DNA from: a virus
Strand: one strand, 5' to 3'
Length of the DNA: 64,000 nt
Virus record (IMG/VR): IMGVR_UViG_3300039310_000050
Location: 1-64,000 of that record
The notes under the pieces were generated by a model that worked only from the letters and a program-made list of their open reading frames with translations, was not told where the DNA came from and searched no databases. Of this stretch, positions 31,233-40,516 are shown in pieces. Made by a program: the position numbers and the translations under genes. The first letter of the stretch is position 1. Each line of letters begins with the position of its first letter.

Positions 31233-31642
31233 AATTTCCCCAAAGTTTTTAATCTTTCTAAGATATCATCATGAATAATAATTTTTTTGGATACAATATC
31301 TTTCCCATTAATTCCATGAACTATTGCAGGTTGATAATTTAAGAAAATTAAAAAAGTTTTTAGTATAGGATAAAGAGCAGGTTCTAATTTAAAAAATAAA
31401 ATTCTTGTGGCCACTTGAATGGGAAACAAATTATAAAAAACAATCAAATGATTTAATGCCAATCTAAGCCTTGCATCATCAATTTCCCCAATTTCGTTAT
31501 ATTTTCGAAACAGGCGTTTCAAATATTTGATTTTTAATAAATCATAATAAAATTCTGATATGCCACGCCAACAAAAATGGATATATGAAGACATGGCATA
31601 TTCAAGAAAGTTATTATTAGTTAAATTCTCTTTATCAATCAT
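31226..31642 (-). CDS. conserved T4-like protein, 138 aa
   Basis: Helical; has FYYDLLKIKYLKRLFRKYNE, LRLALNHLIVFYNLFPIQV and LKTFLIFLNYQPA, matching an unnamed family conserved in marine T4-like phages. Start region overlaps nothing upstream. No enzymatic motif. Confidence 0.65.
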   Translation of the reverse strand: MIDKENLTNNNFLEYAMSSYIHFCWRGISEFYYDLLKIKYLKRLFRKYNEIGEIDDARLRLALNHLIVFYNLFPIQVATRILFFKLEPALYPILKTFLIFLNYQPAIVHGINGKDIVSKKIIIHDDILERLKTLGKLC

Positions 31643-31660
31643 TCATAATTATTTAGTACA

Positions 31661-32179
31661 TTAAGCAATTGTTCCTTTAGGAAGATCGGGGGCCGGAACA
31701 ATTTCAACATTTATATACCATAATGTTTTACTTTTTAAATATTGGACTTTAAGTACCAACCCATGAGGAAATTTATTTAAATACCCATTATCAATTACAT
31801 CTCCACCGGGAGCAGGCGCATGTGTATGAACTCCTGGACTTGTTGTTTGATCATTAGTGGTTCTAAATGCAGGAGTAGCAGCATTTAAATTATTATGAGG
31901 AACTAATACTTTTTCAAATGACCCAACTTCTTTTAAAAACCAAACATCGTCAAATGTTAATCCTAATGCCAATTTCAAACGTTCTCTTACCCGATCTAAT
32001 TGATAATATGGATTAATTGATGGTGCTTCAGCAATGCCAACCAATACACTATTAATATGCCGTAATAAAGCTTCTTGTTCAGAAGTATTCAATCCCGTCA
32101 CCACATTGCCAGGTGACGGGATTGAAGGATTTGTATTATCTTCTTTTAAAAAAGATTGGAATTTTTTATTTAAATTCAT
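31661..32179 (-). CDS. probable virion protein, 172 aa
   Basis: Pro/Asn/Thr-rich, with LLRHINSVLVGIAEAPSINP and a His-containing loop TSPGVHTHAPAPGGDVID; ends in a beta-rich LVLKVQYLKSKTLWYINVEI. Between unknown virion genes and the Ig-like repeat protein. No family recognised. Confidence 0.55.
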   Translation of the reverse strand: MNLNKKFQSFLKEDNTNPSIPSPGNVVTGLNTSEQEALLRHINSVLVGIAEAPSINPYYQLDRVRERLKLALGLTFDDVWFLKEVGSFEKVLVPHNNLNAATPAFRTTNDQTTSPGVHTHAPAPGGDVIDNGYLNKFPHGLVLKVQYLKSKTLWYINVEIVPAPDLPKGTIA

Positions 32180-32188
32180 ATTTCACCC

Positions 32189-33721
32189 TTAATTTACGTA
32201 ATCATTAGTAGTTGCAGGAGGAGTAAATATTAATGAAGTTGGAGCATTTCCAGCATCATCAAGAATTGATGCTCCACCATGTAACAATACTGGTGAAACA
32301 ACATCAACTCCACCAGCCGTTGCTTTATCACTACCAGTAATTGTATAATTGAATGTTAATATGGTTGTATTACTGATACCAGATGTTCCAGCACTTGCAA
32401 ATCTAGTTTGTATGGTTTCAGCACCGGTTCCACTTGAAGAATGGAATTGTAATTCAATACCTGTGGTTCCTGCACTACCAAGTATTAATGTAACTGGTTT
32501 ATTAAATGTGGCAATAACTGAAGCCGCAGCCATACCGGCTGTTCCAGATGTTCCACCATTTGTAAAATGGATACCATCTTCAAGTGTTATTGCAAATGTT
32601 GGTACAGAACCATCAATAATTTGAGAAGCGATACCTGCCGGTTGTGTAAATGTTAATGAAGGTGCTAAACTACTAGCATCCAATAATGTTCCACCATTTA
32701 AATTAATTGGAGATACTAATGAAACTGTTCCTGGAGATCCATGGTCACCAGATACAACAGTATAATTAAATACTAATGCATCGGTTGTAGAACCAGAAGC
32801 ATAACCAGCAGTCCGAGCAGAACCATTAACATTAATTACAATATTAGGAGTGCCTGTTACTGTAATTGGACGATCAAATGTGGCTGTAAGAACAACTTGA
32901 GCACCTAAATCATATGCAGAGGCCCCAAATGCCACTGAACAATTACCTGGAACTGTTGATGAAATTGTGATATCAGATAATTGTGTATTTGTTGCATTTA
33001 ATATACCACTAGCACTTGTTGTAATATCCTGAATACCAGCAGTTCCACTAGTTGAAAATGTTCCTGCCGTTTCAACTACAATAAGTGTACCTGAAGTTGA
33101 AGAAGATGGTGTATAACCTACAACATATCCTTGTGCAGAACCAATACCACATGACATAGCATTATTTACAGCAAAATGTCCTTGAACACCCGATAATGAT
33201 AATAAAAGTGTTCTTGGAATTCCAGTTATTGTAACTGGAGTTGTTGTCCCAAGCTTATAAATATGACCACTTAAATGTATTTGACTATCTACACTAATAT
33301 TTCCTGGTGTAGCTGCATCGGAAGATTGTAATTGATATACAAATAATAATGTAGCAGTATTAAGTCCAAAACTCGTTTGAACATATACAGCATTTCTTAC
33401 AACACCATTAATTGTTACTTCAAGATATGGTGAACCAACATCCGGAACTACTGTTACTTGTGCATCAAATCTTACTGCAAAAGTTAAATAATCTCCTGTA
33501 TGAAAACTTGTTCGTAAATCTGGTAATACATCACCAGAAGCCGCAATAAATGCTCTATAAAGAACACAGGATTCTATAACAGGTGATGCTATTGGTGAAG
33601 GTTTATTTGATGATCCAAATGTTTCTAATATTTCATTTGTTACGGGATGTACCCAACCATCAATCCCTGGAACTGCATGTGGCGCAAATTTTGGTGCGCT
33701 AGTTTTTGTCCAAAGTGACAT
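32189..33721 (-). CDS. Ig-like repeat virion surface protein
   Basis: 510 residues. After an N-terminal SLWTKTSAPKFAPHAVPGID, four or five repeats of about 95 residues recur with pattern 'ltaTFdrPvtVtGtP.i.inVNG..R.A.Y.sGst...l.FnYtV.sGD..spG.vs..s.i.L.gg'. These resemble SwmB/bacterial Ig-like domains. The Thr/Ser/Gly-rich, Cys-poor composition suits an extracellular beta protein such as a head decoration or fibre. Receptor or carbohydrate binding is inference. Confidence 0.7.
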   Translation of the reverse strand: MSLWTKTSAPKFAPHAVPGIDGWVHPVTNEILETFGSSNKPSPIASPVIESCVLYRAFIAASGDVLPDLRTSFHTGDYLTFAVRFDAQVTVVPDVGSPYLEVTINGVVRNAVYVQTSFGLNTATLLFVYQLQSSDAATPGNISVDSQIHLSGHIYKLGTTTPVTITGIPRTLLLSLSGVQGHFAVNNAMSCGIGSAQGYVVGYTPSSSTSGTLIVVETAGTFSTSGTAGIQDITTSASGILNATNTQLSDITISSTVPGNCSVAFGASAYDLGAQVVLTATFDRPITVTGTPNIVINVNGSARTAGYASGSTTDALVFNYTVVSGDHGSPGTVSLVSPINLNGGTLLDASSLAPSLTFTQPAGIASQIIDGSVPTFAITLEDGIHFTNGGTSGTAGMAAASVIATFNKPVTLILGSAGTTGIELQFHSSSGTGAETIQTRFASAGTSGISNTTILTFNYTITGSDKATAGGVDVVSPVLLHGGASILDDAGNAPTSLIFTPPATTNDYVN

Positions 33722-33732
33722 TCTAATTCTCC

Positions 33733-34314
33733 TTAAATTTTTGTAATTTTATCCGGCTCAGCTATTTTTTCAGGTTCAACAACCGGATTAAAGGTGATTT
33801 TTTCTCTTTTTTTACCACCTTTTTCTTCTTTTTCTTTTTCTCTATCATTAGGATCAAATTCATTAAAATCTTTTAAAGTCTTTTTTTCTTCTTCCAATTC
33901 TTCCTCTAAAGCTTCATTATGCATTTTCCAAGCCTTACTATAGAGAACTTCTTTTCCTTTTTCGGCTCCATATTCCTTTTCAAATCTTCCTTTATTAGAC
34001 TTAATCCAATGTTCTATTTTAGGATCGGGGGGAGAAACTTCATTCATGATAGATTCTTGGATTTTTTTCTCTTTTTCTAATTCCTCATTATGCATTGTCC
34101 AGGCTTTAGCATAAAGGACTTCTTTTCCCTTTTCAGCCCCATATTCTTTTTCAAATCTTCCTTTATTAGCTTTAATCCATTTTTCAATTTTTGGATTAGG
34201 AGGTGAAACTTCATTTAAAGGATTTTTTCCTTCTAAAATATTTTGAACTTTTTTAACTAATGATTCTGATAATGAAAAATCATCATAATTACCAGTAATA
34301 TCTGTTACATACAT
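33733..34314 (-). CDS. protein with two tandem 48-residue repeats
   Basis: From MYVTDITGNYDDFSLSESLV at 34314. Two near-identical units follow: NEVSPPNPKIEKWIKANKGR / FEKEYGAEKGKEVLYAKAW and NEVSPPDPKIEHWIKSNKGR / FEKEYGAEKGKEVLYSKAW, separated by about 10 residues, then a Lys/Glu-rich tail. This SPP...W-IK...F...YG...G..VLYA.AW motif recurs in phage structural proteins. The start inside the ParB-like gene gives a 10-nt overlap. Confidence 0.65.
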   Translation of the reverse strand: MYVTDITGNYDDFSLSESLVKKVQNILEGKNPLNEVSPPNPKIEKWIKANKGRFEKEYGAEKGKEVLYAKAWTMHNEELEKEKKIQESIMNEVSPPDPKIEHWIKSNKGRFEKEYGAEKGKEVLYSKAWKMHNEALEEELEEEKKTLKDFNEFDPNDREKEKEEKGGKKREKITFNPVVEPEKIAEPDKITKI

Positions 34315-34793
34315 AACATCTTCCCCTTTAAAGTATTTATGATTCCACAATGTTCATCAATTGTTTTATAAGTGATTTTATCAAATAATTTAATTTCCTT
34401 TAATAAATCTTCCATTTCTAATCCTAAAATCCAAGAATCAATTGAAGCATTTTCATCACGATTTAAAATAGCTAACCAAGTATGATTTCCATCCAATACA
34501 TATAAATCAGATGAAACTAATAGAGGTTTTTCACGGGCTTCAATAGGCATAGAAACCATCCATTCTTTTACTTTATCATGGTTGATTTCATTTTGAGCGG
34601 CAAGAAGTTGATTTGCAGGAATTTTTACTCTTTGAATAGAAATATTACGAAGATCTAATAAACGCAAAAATTCTGGATAATTTTCTTTCTTGATTTGGGG
34701 CATTTGAAATCGTGGAATATTTAAATGCCCACGCGGAATAATAAGGTCTTTAGATTCAAGGATTATTTCCCGAATCCTTGATAAAGTTTTCAT
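34305..34793 (-). CDS. ParB/Srx-like fold protein
   Basis: 162 residues. REKPLLVSSDLYVLDGNHTW is the ParB N-terminal (Srx) signature (pllv..d..vldGnHr), with IPANQLLAAQNEINHDKV before it. ParB-like domains in phages can act as nucleases, CTPases or ADP-ribosyl-related enzymes; which applies is unknown. The same motif is at the N-terminus of the 40506 protein. Between virion-associated genes. Confidence 0.7.
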   Translation of the reverse strand: MKTLSRIREIILESKDLIIPRGHLNIPRFQMPQIKKENYPEFLRLLDLRNISIQRVKIPANQLLAAQNEINHDKVKEWMVSMPIEAREKPLLVSSDLYVLDGNHTWLAILNRDENASIDSWILGLEMEDLLKEIKLFDKITYKTIDEHCGIINTLKGKMLCM

Positions 34794-35855
34794 TTAATGT
34801 CTTACACATTCCTTAATTAATTGGACAGTTTCATGAAGACCTAATTTATCTAAAGGATATGCAGGTGGAGGGTTATTATTATTTTCTTCATGATATCCAC
34901 TTCGCATATGTTGTTTGGCTTTTTTACGAGCTACAGCATCACGTAATGACATATCTGAAGAACCTGGTTTATAAATTCCATTACCAGTCGTATGAGATCC
35001 ATTAAGGCCTAAATGTCCAGCGGTTCTTTCAGCATCTTTTTGGTTTGTAAATTCATAAGGAAGAAGCTTTTTAGTTTCTCTTTCTTTTTCTTCCGCTTTC
35101 TTTTTATCGGCAGCTTTTTTCTTCTTTTCATATTGTAACCGATTATCATTTTGTTTTTGACCAGAAGCTTTTTGTTCTTGAGATTTTTGGTCTTTTGTTT
35201 CTGATGATTGTTGTCGGTTATAATCAGATGGTTGGTTTGCTTCTTCAATCCTTTTTTCTTTATCAGTTTCACCTTCACGATCAGGCGCACCAGGAAGGAT
35301 TGCTTGTTCCCAATGTGTTTTCCAAGGATTCCCACCACCATCTTCTTTGAGGTGTTTAAAGTATTCAACCTGCGCCTCTCTCTTTTTGGCTCCAGCTTTA
35401 GAATGATAAGTACCAAGATTTTTTCCAGATTTTTTGGATTTTAATTCAAATGAAGAACCTTTTTTAACAATATGTTCATCAAGAGAATCTTTTACATCTT
35501 TACTTCCATCATTGTATGGACAACACACTGGGCATTGAACCAGATGGTATCCATCTTCAGAAGGAGTATCTACTTCAGCTTGTACCCAAAGTGAATGCAG
35601 TGGTTCAACCATACAAGCTTTAGATACGGGGCACCAACCTGTTCCTTCGCAATAATCACAACCATTATGAGTTCCGAAAACCACTTCCCGATCTTCAGAT
35701 AAATTAAATTCATCTTGAAAATATTTGTGCTGTTTTTCTTTTTCCTTCATTTCGCAATAATGGGAAAATGAATAAGATGGAGCGGTATGAATGTTCTCCA
35801 TTACATGTTCATTTGCCAATCTATCCCCGAAATTTGTATCTCGTGCCAATTTCAT
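34794..35855 (-). CDS. hypothetical protein with zinc clusters, 353 aa
   Basis: N-terminal part has CDYCEGTGWCPVSKAC and LVQCPVCCPYND, two possible zinc sites. The middle (residues ~190-260) is a low-complexity Lys/Gln/Glu segment. The C-terminus has an Asn/Pro-rich linker and a short helix LGLHETVQLIKECVRH. ATG at 35853-35855 follows AGGAGAACTCTC. Possibly a virion or scaffold protein; no function assigned. Confidence 0.55.
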   Translation of the reverse strand: MKLARDTNFGDRLANEHVMENIHTAPSYSFSHYCEMKEKEKQHKYFQDEFNLSEDREVVFGTHNGCDYCEGTGWCPVSKACMVEPLHSLWVQAEVDTPSEDGYHLVQCPVCCPYNDGSKDVKDSLDEHIVKKGSSFELKSKKSGKNLGTYHSKAGAKKREAQVEYFKHLKEDGGGNPWKTHWEQAILPGAPDREGETDKEKRIEEANQPSDYNRQQSSETKDQKSQEQKASGQKQNDNRLQYEKKKKAADKKKAEEKERETKKLLPYEFTNQKDAERTAGHLGLNGSHTTGNGIYKPGSSDMSLRDAVARKKAKQHMRSGYHEENNNNPPPAYPLDKLGLHETVQLIKECVRH

Positions 35856-35886
35856 GAGAGTTCTCCTACTTCTATGATTACACTAC

Positions 35887-35919
35887 TATTTATCAATTCT
35901 CAATATTCAATAAATAGTA
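35887..35919. promoter_or_regulatory. inverted ATAAATAGT boxes between divergent genes
   Basis: ACTATTTAT and ATAAATAGT form an inverted pair, each close to the TATAAATA late box, in the 130-nt gap between the minus-strand 35855 gene and the plus-strand GIY-YIG gene. They could be a divergent pair of late promoters. Confidence 0.4.
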
Positions 35920-35987
35920 ATAGGACCAAGTAGTGTCATTAGCACCACATGGTCCCTAAACAAAGCAATAGAAAGGTTCTATCGCAT

Positions 35988-36617
35988 ATGTCTAAAAATA
36001 TTTATCTCATTTACAAACATACAAGTCCTTCAGGAAAATCTTATATCGGATATACGTATAAAACAATTGAAGAAAGATGGAAAATACATCTAAATGATTC
36101 AAAGCGGGGATTAAGAAAATTTCATAAAGCAATCCTAAAATACCCCAATGAAAATCAATGGCTTCATAAAGTCCTAATTAATAATATTCTGACCCTACAA
36201 GAAGCCAAGAAATTAGAAATTGAAATGATTGCGAAGTATGATACTTATCATAACGGATATAATATGACTCCTGGTGGAGATGGTTCGGGACATATATCCG
36301 AAAAAACAAAACAAAAAATGTCAGAAATACATAAAGGTAAAATTCCCTGGAATAAAGGAAAGAAAGGATTACAAATGGCTTGGAATAAAGGAATAAAATG
36401 TTCTAAAGAAACAAGAAAAAAAATTTCAAAATCTTTAATTGGAAATAAAAGAAATGTTGGACGAAAACATTCTCAAGAAAGTAGAAAGAATATGTCTTTG
36501 GCCGCTATGGGGAATAAAAGTCATTTAGGATTTAAACATTCAAAAGAAACCAAACAAAAAATGTCTCAATCACATTATATTTACTTATCCAGGAGACCAG
36601 AAACGGTATCCAAGTAA
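35988..36617 (+). CDS. GIY-YIG homing endonuclease
   Basis: From MSKNIYLIYKHTSPSGKSYI GYT; GIY-YIG fold with Arg (EERWKIHL) and Glu (EIEMIAKY). NUMOD3 repeats follow (SEKTKQKMSEIHKGK, SKETRKKISKSLIG, SQESRKNMSLAAMG, SKETKQKMSQSHY). The C-terminus overlaps the convergent nucleotidyltransferase gene by 37 nt, suggesting it inserted at that gene's end. Confidence 0.9.
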   Translation: MSKNIYLIYKHTSPSGKSYIGYTYKTIEERWKIHLNDSKRGLRKFHKAILKYPNENQWLHKVLINNILTLQEAKKLEIEMIAKYDTYHNGYNMTPGGDGSGHISEKTKQKMSEIHKGKIPWNKGKKGLQMAWNKGIKCSKETRKKISKSLIGNKRNVGRKHSQESRKNMSLAAMGNKSHLGFKHSKETKQKMSQSHYIYLSRRPETVSK

Positions 36618-37138
36618 AGTGACCTATTTTGTTCCAAATTGGTCCCCAATACAATGGAATTGAAAGTCTCAAAGTCACCGGCTTTAGCGGCCTCTCGTGC
36701 TTGAGTGGCATTCATATCATTCACAGGACCACGAGGTAATCCAAATTGACGGAAAATTAATTCTTGAACACCGGGAATCCTTTTCTTTGGATCTTTATGA
36801 TTGATATATTGTTTCCATGTTTCATATTTCTTCAATTGATCTGAACCACAATAAAAAATTACTCTTTCATAACCAGCATCTCCTAATTGGCAAACTGCAA
36901 GAAATGGATTATTTACAGGATTTACTCCTCTCGAAATTGTAAGACCACATTTCCACAAATAATCTTGACGAGCTTGAAAAGAAAGAGGATTATTTTTATG
37001 ATCTTGCTTAGGAGAAATGAAAATACTAACAGGACAATTCCATATTTTATCAGCTTCAGTTTGCATTGCCCAAAATAATTCACCATGAGCACGTGTAGGT
37101 GGTTGGAATCTTCCATAAGTGACTACAATAGTTTTCAT
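36581..37138 (-). CDS. NMN adenylyltransferase-like nucleotidyltransferase
   Basis: 185 residues from MKTIVVTYGRFQPPTRAHGE, the GRFxPxxxGH-type cytidylyl/adenylyltransferase motif (His replaced by HGE arrangement as in phage homologues). FISPKQDHKNNPLSF, VIFYCGSDQ and LPRGPVNDMNATQAREA follow the family order, the last near the ISSTxxR position. Likely NMN/nicotinate or similar nucleotidyl transfer; perhaps NAD salvage. The exact substrate is not determinable. Confidence 0.75.
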   Translation of the reverse strand: MKTIVVTYGRFQPPTRAHGELFWAMQTEADKIWNCPVSIFISPKQDHKNNPLSFQARQDYLWKCGLTISRGVNPVNNPFLAVCQLGDAGYERVIFYCGSDQLKKYETWKQYINHKDPKKRIPGVQELIFRQFGLPRGPVNDMNATQAREAAKAGDFETFNSIVLGTNLEQNRSLYLDTVSGLLDK

Positions 37139-37140
37139 GA

Positions 37141-37296
37141 TTAATTCTCGTATGTAGTCCACTTTTCATTTAATTTAAATTCCCGCTCATCAATTACCTT
37201 TTTCAACCAAATAGCCAATTGATATTCATTATCTGTCAACGGGCGCCTTAATATTTCAATACTACGTAACATACTTCGGAGCTTTTCAATTTTCAT
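37141..37296 (-). CDS. 51-aa hypothetical protein
   Basis: MKIEKLRSMLRSIEILRRPL then an acidic/basic helix DNEYQLAIWLKKVIDEREF. ATG overlaps the upstream TGA (ATGA). Unknown function. Confidence 0.5.
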   Translation of the reverse strand: MKIEKLRSMLRSIEILRRPLTDNEYQLAIWLKKVIDEREFKLNEKWTTYEN

Positions 37297-38396
37297 TTTC
37301 TTTTCCATTCCATATCATAATTAAAATTTGCTTTGGAAAACGTATAACGATCTACCAATTTAATTGTATATCCCAATGACTTTACTACATACCCTTCATG
37401 GCCACATGGTGTTCCATCAGGTAAATAAATATTAACAGATATATTTAATTTATCTAATTCTCGAACCAATATTACTTTCAACCTCATTAAATCCAAATAA
37501 TAATTGAAAATATCACCACAATATACTAGTAATCCGGCCATATATTTGGTCATTTTTTCAAAAACAACATTTTTTCCTTTTTCTGTTTTTAAAGTTTCTT
37601 GATGTTTTGTATAATCCCTAATTACAAAAGACAGAAATTCATTACTATATGGAAGTTTATCATTTCGGATACAATCATTAATATACAATTGGAATAAATC
37701 ATTAGATCCTAAAGTAGCTAATGCAGTTTTAGAAATATCAATTGCTCTATGACGTAATGAAGAAATTGCAGTTTCAATTTTTCCCCAATCTCCGGGAGCT
37801 ATCATTTCTTCTTCTGGAAGTTCTGGTTCAAAACAATAAATTTGTTCTTGAAATGCATTTTCTGGAGCATTTGCTCCAAAATTAGCTTCCATATCTTTTA
37901 TTTTATTTCCAGTATATGTGGTATGAAATACACAACCAATTTGACAAGACCGTATATATTTCGAAATTATGAAATGATGAGGAATTTTATAATTTAAAGT
38001 ATTTGGTTGAAATGAAATTTCACCACCTGTGCGGTACTTTGTCCAAAGAACATCTCCTTGAATAATTTGTGGAATATCACAATACCATAATCTATCATAA
38101 AGTTCCATTAAAGTAATTTGAAGTCCTTTTGATTCATGGTTTTCTAAAATATCAGCATGACAATAATTTATTTTCCCTGAAAATACACTTTTTGTTCCTA
38201 CAAAAAATCTTTGATTTTCAGGATTTTTCCCACAAATAAAAGCCGGAGCACCATCCCATTTAACTGATATTCTGGTATTAGAAGTGTTTATACCACATAA
38301 AAAGTGATATACTTGTTCCAAAATATTCAATGGAATAAATGGATCAGCTTTTGTAAAACATAAATCTTCTACATGCTGCAAATGAATATTCTTCAT
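37293..38396 (-). CDS. ligase-like nucleotidyltransferase (DUF6267-like)
   Basis: 367 residues. ISVKWDGAPAFICGKN resembles motif I of the ATP-dependent ligase superfamily (K-x-D-G, lysine nucleotidylated); FFVGTKSVF and IIQGDVLW could be motifs Ia/III, and GHEGYVVKS with KLVDRYTF motifs IV/V. No C-terminal OB domain is obvious. Known in marine T4-like phages as a family of unknown function. RNA or DNA end sealing is inference. ATG is 6 nt from the -10 box, predicting a leaderless mRNA. Confidence 0.65.
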   Translation of the reverse strand: MKNIHLQHVEDLCFTKADPFIPLNILEQVYHFLCGINTSNTRISVKWDGAPAFICGKNPENQRFFVGTKSVFSGKINYCHADILENHESKGLQITLMELYDRLWYCDIPQIIQGDVLWTKYRTGGEISFQPNTLNYKIPHHFIISKYIRSCQIGCVFHTTYTGNKIKDMEANFGANAPENAFQEQIYCFEPELPEEEMIAPGDWGKIETAISSLRHRAIDISKTALATLGSNDLFQLYINDCIRNDKLPYSNEFLSFVIRDYTKHQETLKTEKGKNVVFEKMTKYMAGLLVYCGDIFNYYLDLMRLKVILVRELDKLNISVNIYLPDGTPCGHEGYVVKSLGYTIKLVDRYTFSKANFNYDMEWKRK

Positions 38397-38402
38397 ACTT
38401 AC

Positions 38403-38431
38403 ATATTATCAGATTTTTTCATTAATGTCAA
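38403..38431 (-). promoter_or_regulatory. sigma70-type promoter, leaderless
   Basis: TTGACA, 17 nt, TAATAT; 6 nt to the ATG. Confidence 0.65.
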
Positions 38432-40506
38432 GTGGCTTTACGAATATTTTCTAATGTATAATTTGGAGAAACATATTGTTTTGCAGTTTGTGCTTCTTGA
38501 TTTTCTAAAAGAATATGGCGTTTAGCTATAGTTTTCTTTGTTACAGCCAATACACCTAATCCTTTTAATAGGTATTTTGGATTTTTATTTTCAAAATTTC
38601 TAATTTGAAAAAATGGATAATCTTCAAAAGGAACATCATTTAAATTTTGAATAATGGTTTTACATTCTAAAATTAATGTATTAAACCTATAATCCCAATC
38701 AAAATATCTTGTTTCCCAAGTTTGTTTAATAACCGCACCATGTTTATAAATATCATCACCAAAAATTACATCTTGAGCTTCTTGGGAAGAAGTTTGAATA
38801 TCTATTTCTGGATCCAAATTATATATACCATTCTTATTTTTTAATTTCACCAATTTTGGATAAGTATCTAATACATATTCAAATACATGTTGAGTAATTT
38901 CTCCCCAATATGTTTCTGGTGATTCCCATCCAGGCGCATCAGCTTGTTTGATTGAAATTGGAACTATACCTCGATACGTAACCAAATTCATATTACTTTT
39001 TAAACGTTCTTTAGTTTTTTTGGTACTTACATCAATAATATCAGTAATATTTTTAACAAAAAAATCTGTTCGTCCATTAACTTGGAATTCAATATTAATA
39101 TTTTTATATACTTCCAAATATTCATGAATTGCATTATAAAAATCTAATTCATTTTTTCTTCCTGCAGACATTGTAGGTAATTTAATTGTATCTTTAATTC
39201 TTGCAAAAATTTTAAAATCTCCTACTTCAATATACCGATATTCTGGTAAGTAAGGACCTTCATGTTCTAATTCTTTCATTTTAGGATTATAAATTCTTAA
39301 AGCATCAAAAATAGGTTTAACAAAATTAATAATTTCTTTTTTATTTTTAACCATAATATAAAATGCTTTAGGAATACCTATAAGAGGTTCATTTAAAACA
39401 TCTTTATATCCTAATTTAGTTATAATTTGTTTTATGGTAGCTGAAGATAATTTGGCAGTAGGTGAAACTGGGAGTCTAAGAGAAATAAGATGAGTTTTTT
39501 TATTAAATTCAAATTGGCTACCCAATACTTCTGTTTTTGGATCTAATATATAATTATATAAATCTAATATCCATTTTTCAAATGATTTATGAAAAATTTT
39601 CCCACAAAAAACTTCAGCCACAAATTCTGTAGAATTTACCGCAGCATATTCACTAACTTTATCTTCTATATCTCGTTTCAATTTAAGAGAAAATGAAGTC
39701 TCTTTTGAAAATGTTTTACTTTGTGTTTTTTCATGATAAATATGTCCTAATTCATGCCATATTAAAGCTTCTTTATCATTATCAATTACATAAGAATGGG
39801 TAATTGTAGGATTTAAAAATAATCCTGTATTAATTCCCATAAAATGATCAATATGATCATAATAAGCATATAATTCCATTGAATTATCAACTTTAATTTC
39901 AGGAGGTAATTTCAAATTTTTTTGTTTAGCTTTTTTAAAAACACCTAAAATTATATCCAGAATTTTAATAGAACAATCATTTTTTAAAAATTCTCCATTT
40001 CTTGGATGATCTGAAAAAGATATAACAACACCTAATTTTTTAAATTCAGCAATTAATCTATCAGGAGAATTATCTGGTAAATGATCTAAATCTAAAAGTT
40101 TCCCAGAAACATTTGTTTTACCAAATAAAATCATTGCAGCTATTCTATGATTTCCATCAATAATATATTTTTGATTATGATATTGGATTACATAAACGGC
40201 ATCTTCTCCACTTGTTGATGTTCGTAATTGTCCTTTTTGAATGATTCTTACCAATCGTTCAAAATTACTATAGGATAATACATCTTGTAAAGATAATAAG
40301 TTACTAAAATTGATTTGGGTAGGTTTCGCAAATTCGAATCCAATATCTTCGAATTCTTTAGTAGGAGTAGGAAAATTTCTTTGGAGGATTTCTGTTATAT
40401 CTTCAAGGATGGAACCAGCATTACTGGGTTGTTTAATAAAATTTTCAAACAACCCATTATAACTTTTAGTTTTTATTTCTGCGAGTTTAGTATCAATATC
40501 TAGCAT
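38428..40506 (-). CDS. ParB-like / metalloprotease / nuclease-like protein
   Basis: 692 residues with three regions. Residues about 85-150: a ParB/Srx-like motif, KYIIDGNHRIAAMILFGKT. Residues about 240-300: zincin motif ALIWHELGHIYHE (HExxH) with a downstream EFVAEVF Glu. Residues about 440-560: AGRKNELDFYNAI...RTDFFVKNI...VPISIKQADAPGWESPETYW, a possible PD-(D/E)XK-type nuclease core. Such a modular protein could be an injected effector or processing enzyme; this is inference. The promoter of the next gene overlaps its stop. Confidence 0.6.
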   Translation of the reverse strand: MLDIDTKLAEIKTKSYNGLFENFIKQPSNAGSILEDITEILQRNFPTPTKEFEDIGFEFAKPTQINFSNLLSLQDVLSYSNFERLVRIIQKGQLRTSTSGEDAVYVIQYHNQKYIIDGNHRIAAMILFGKTNVSGKLLDLDHLPDNSPDRLIAEFKKLGVVISFSDHPRNGEFLKNDCSIKILDIILGVFKKAKQKNLKLPPEIKVDNSMELYAYYDHIDHFMGINTGLFLNPTITHSYVIDNDKEALIWHELGHIYHEKTQSKTFSKETSFSLKLKRDIEDKVSEYAAVNSTEFVAEVFCGKIFHKSFEKWILDLYNYILDPKTEVLGSQFEFNKKTHLISLRLPVSPTAKLSSATIKQIITKLGYKDVLNEPLIGIPKAFYIMVKNKKEIINFVKPIFDALRIYNPKMKELEHEGPYLPEYRYIEVGDFKIFARIKDTIKLPTMSAGRKNELDFYNAIHEYLEVYKNINIEFQVNGRTDFFVKNITDIIDVSTKKTKERLKSNMNLVTYRGIVPISIKQADAPGWESPETYWGEITQHVFEYVLDTYPKLVKLKNKNGIYNLDPEIDIQTSSQEAQDVIFGDDIYKHGAVIKQTWETRYFDWDYRFNTLILECKTIIQNLNDVPFEDYPFFQIRNFENKNPKYLLKGLGVLAVTKKTIAKRHILLENQEAQTAKQYVSPNYTLENIRKAT

Positions 40507-40516
40507 TCTTTAATAT

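Noticed and set aside
36922-37116. Small overlapping frames inside the nucleotidyltransferase gene
   Set aside because: No ribosome binding site or coding pattern; the conserved motifs are all in the main frame.
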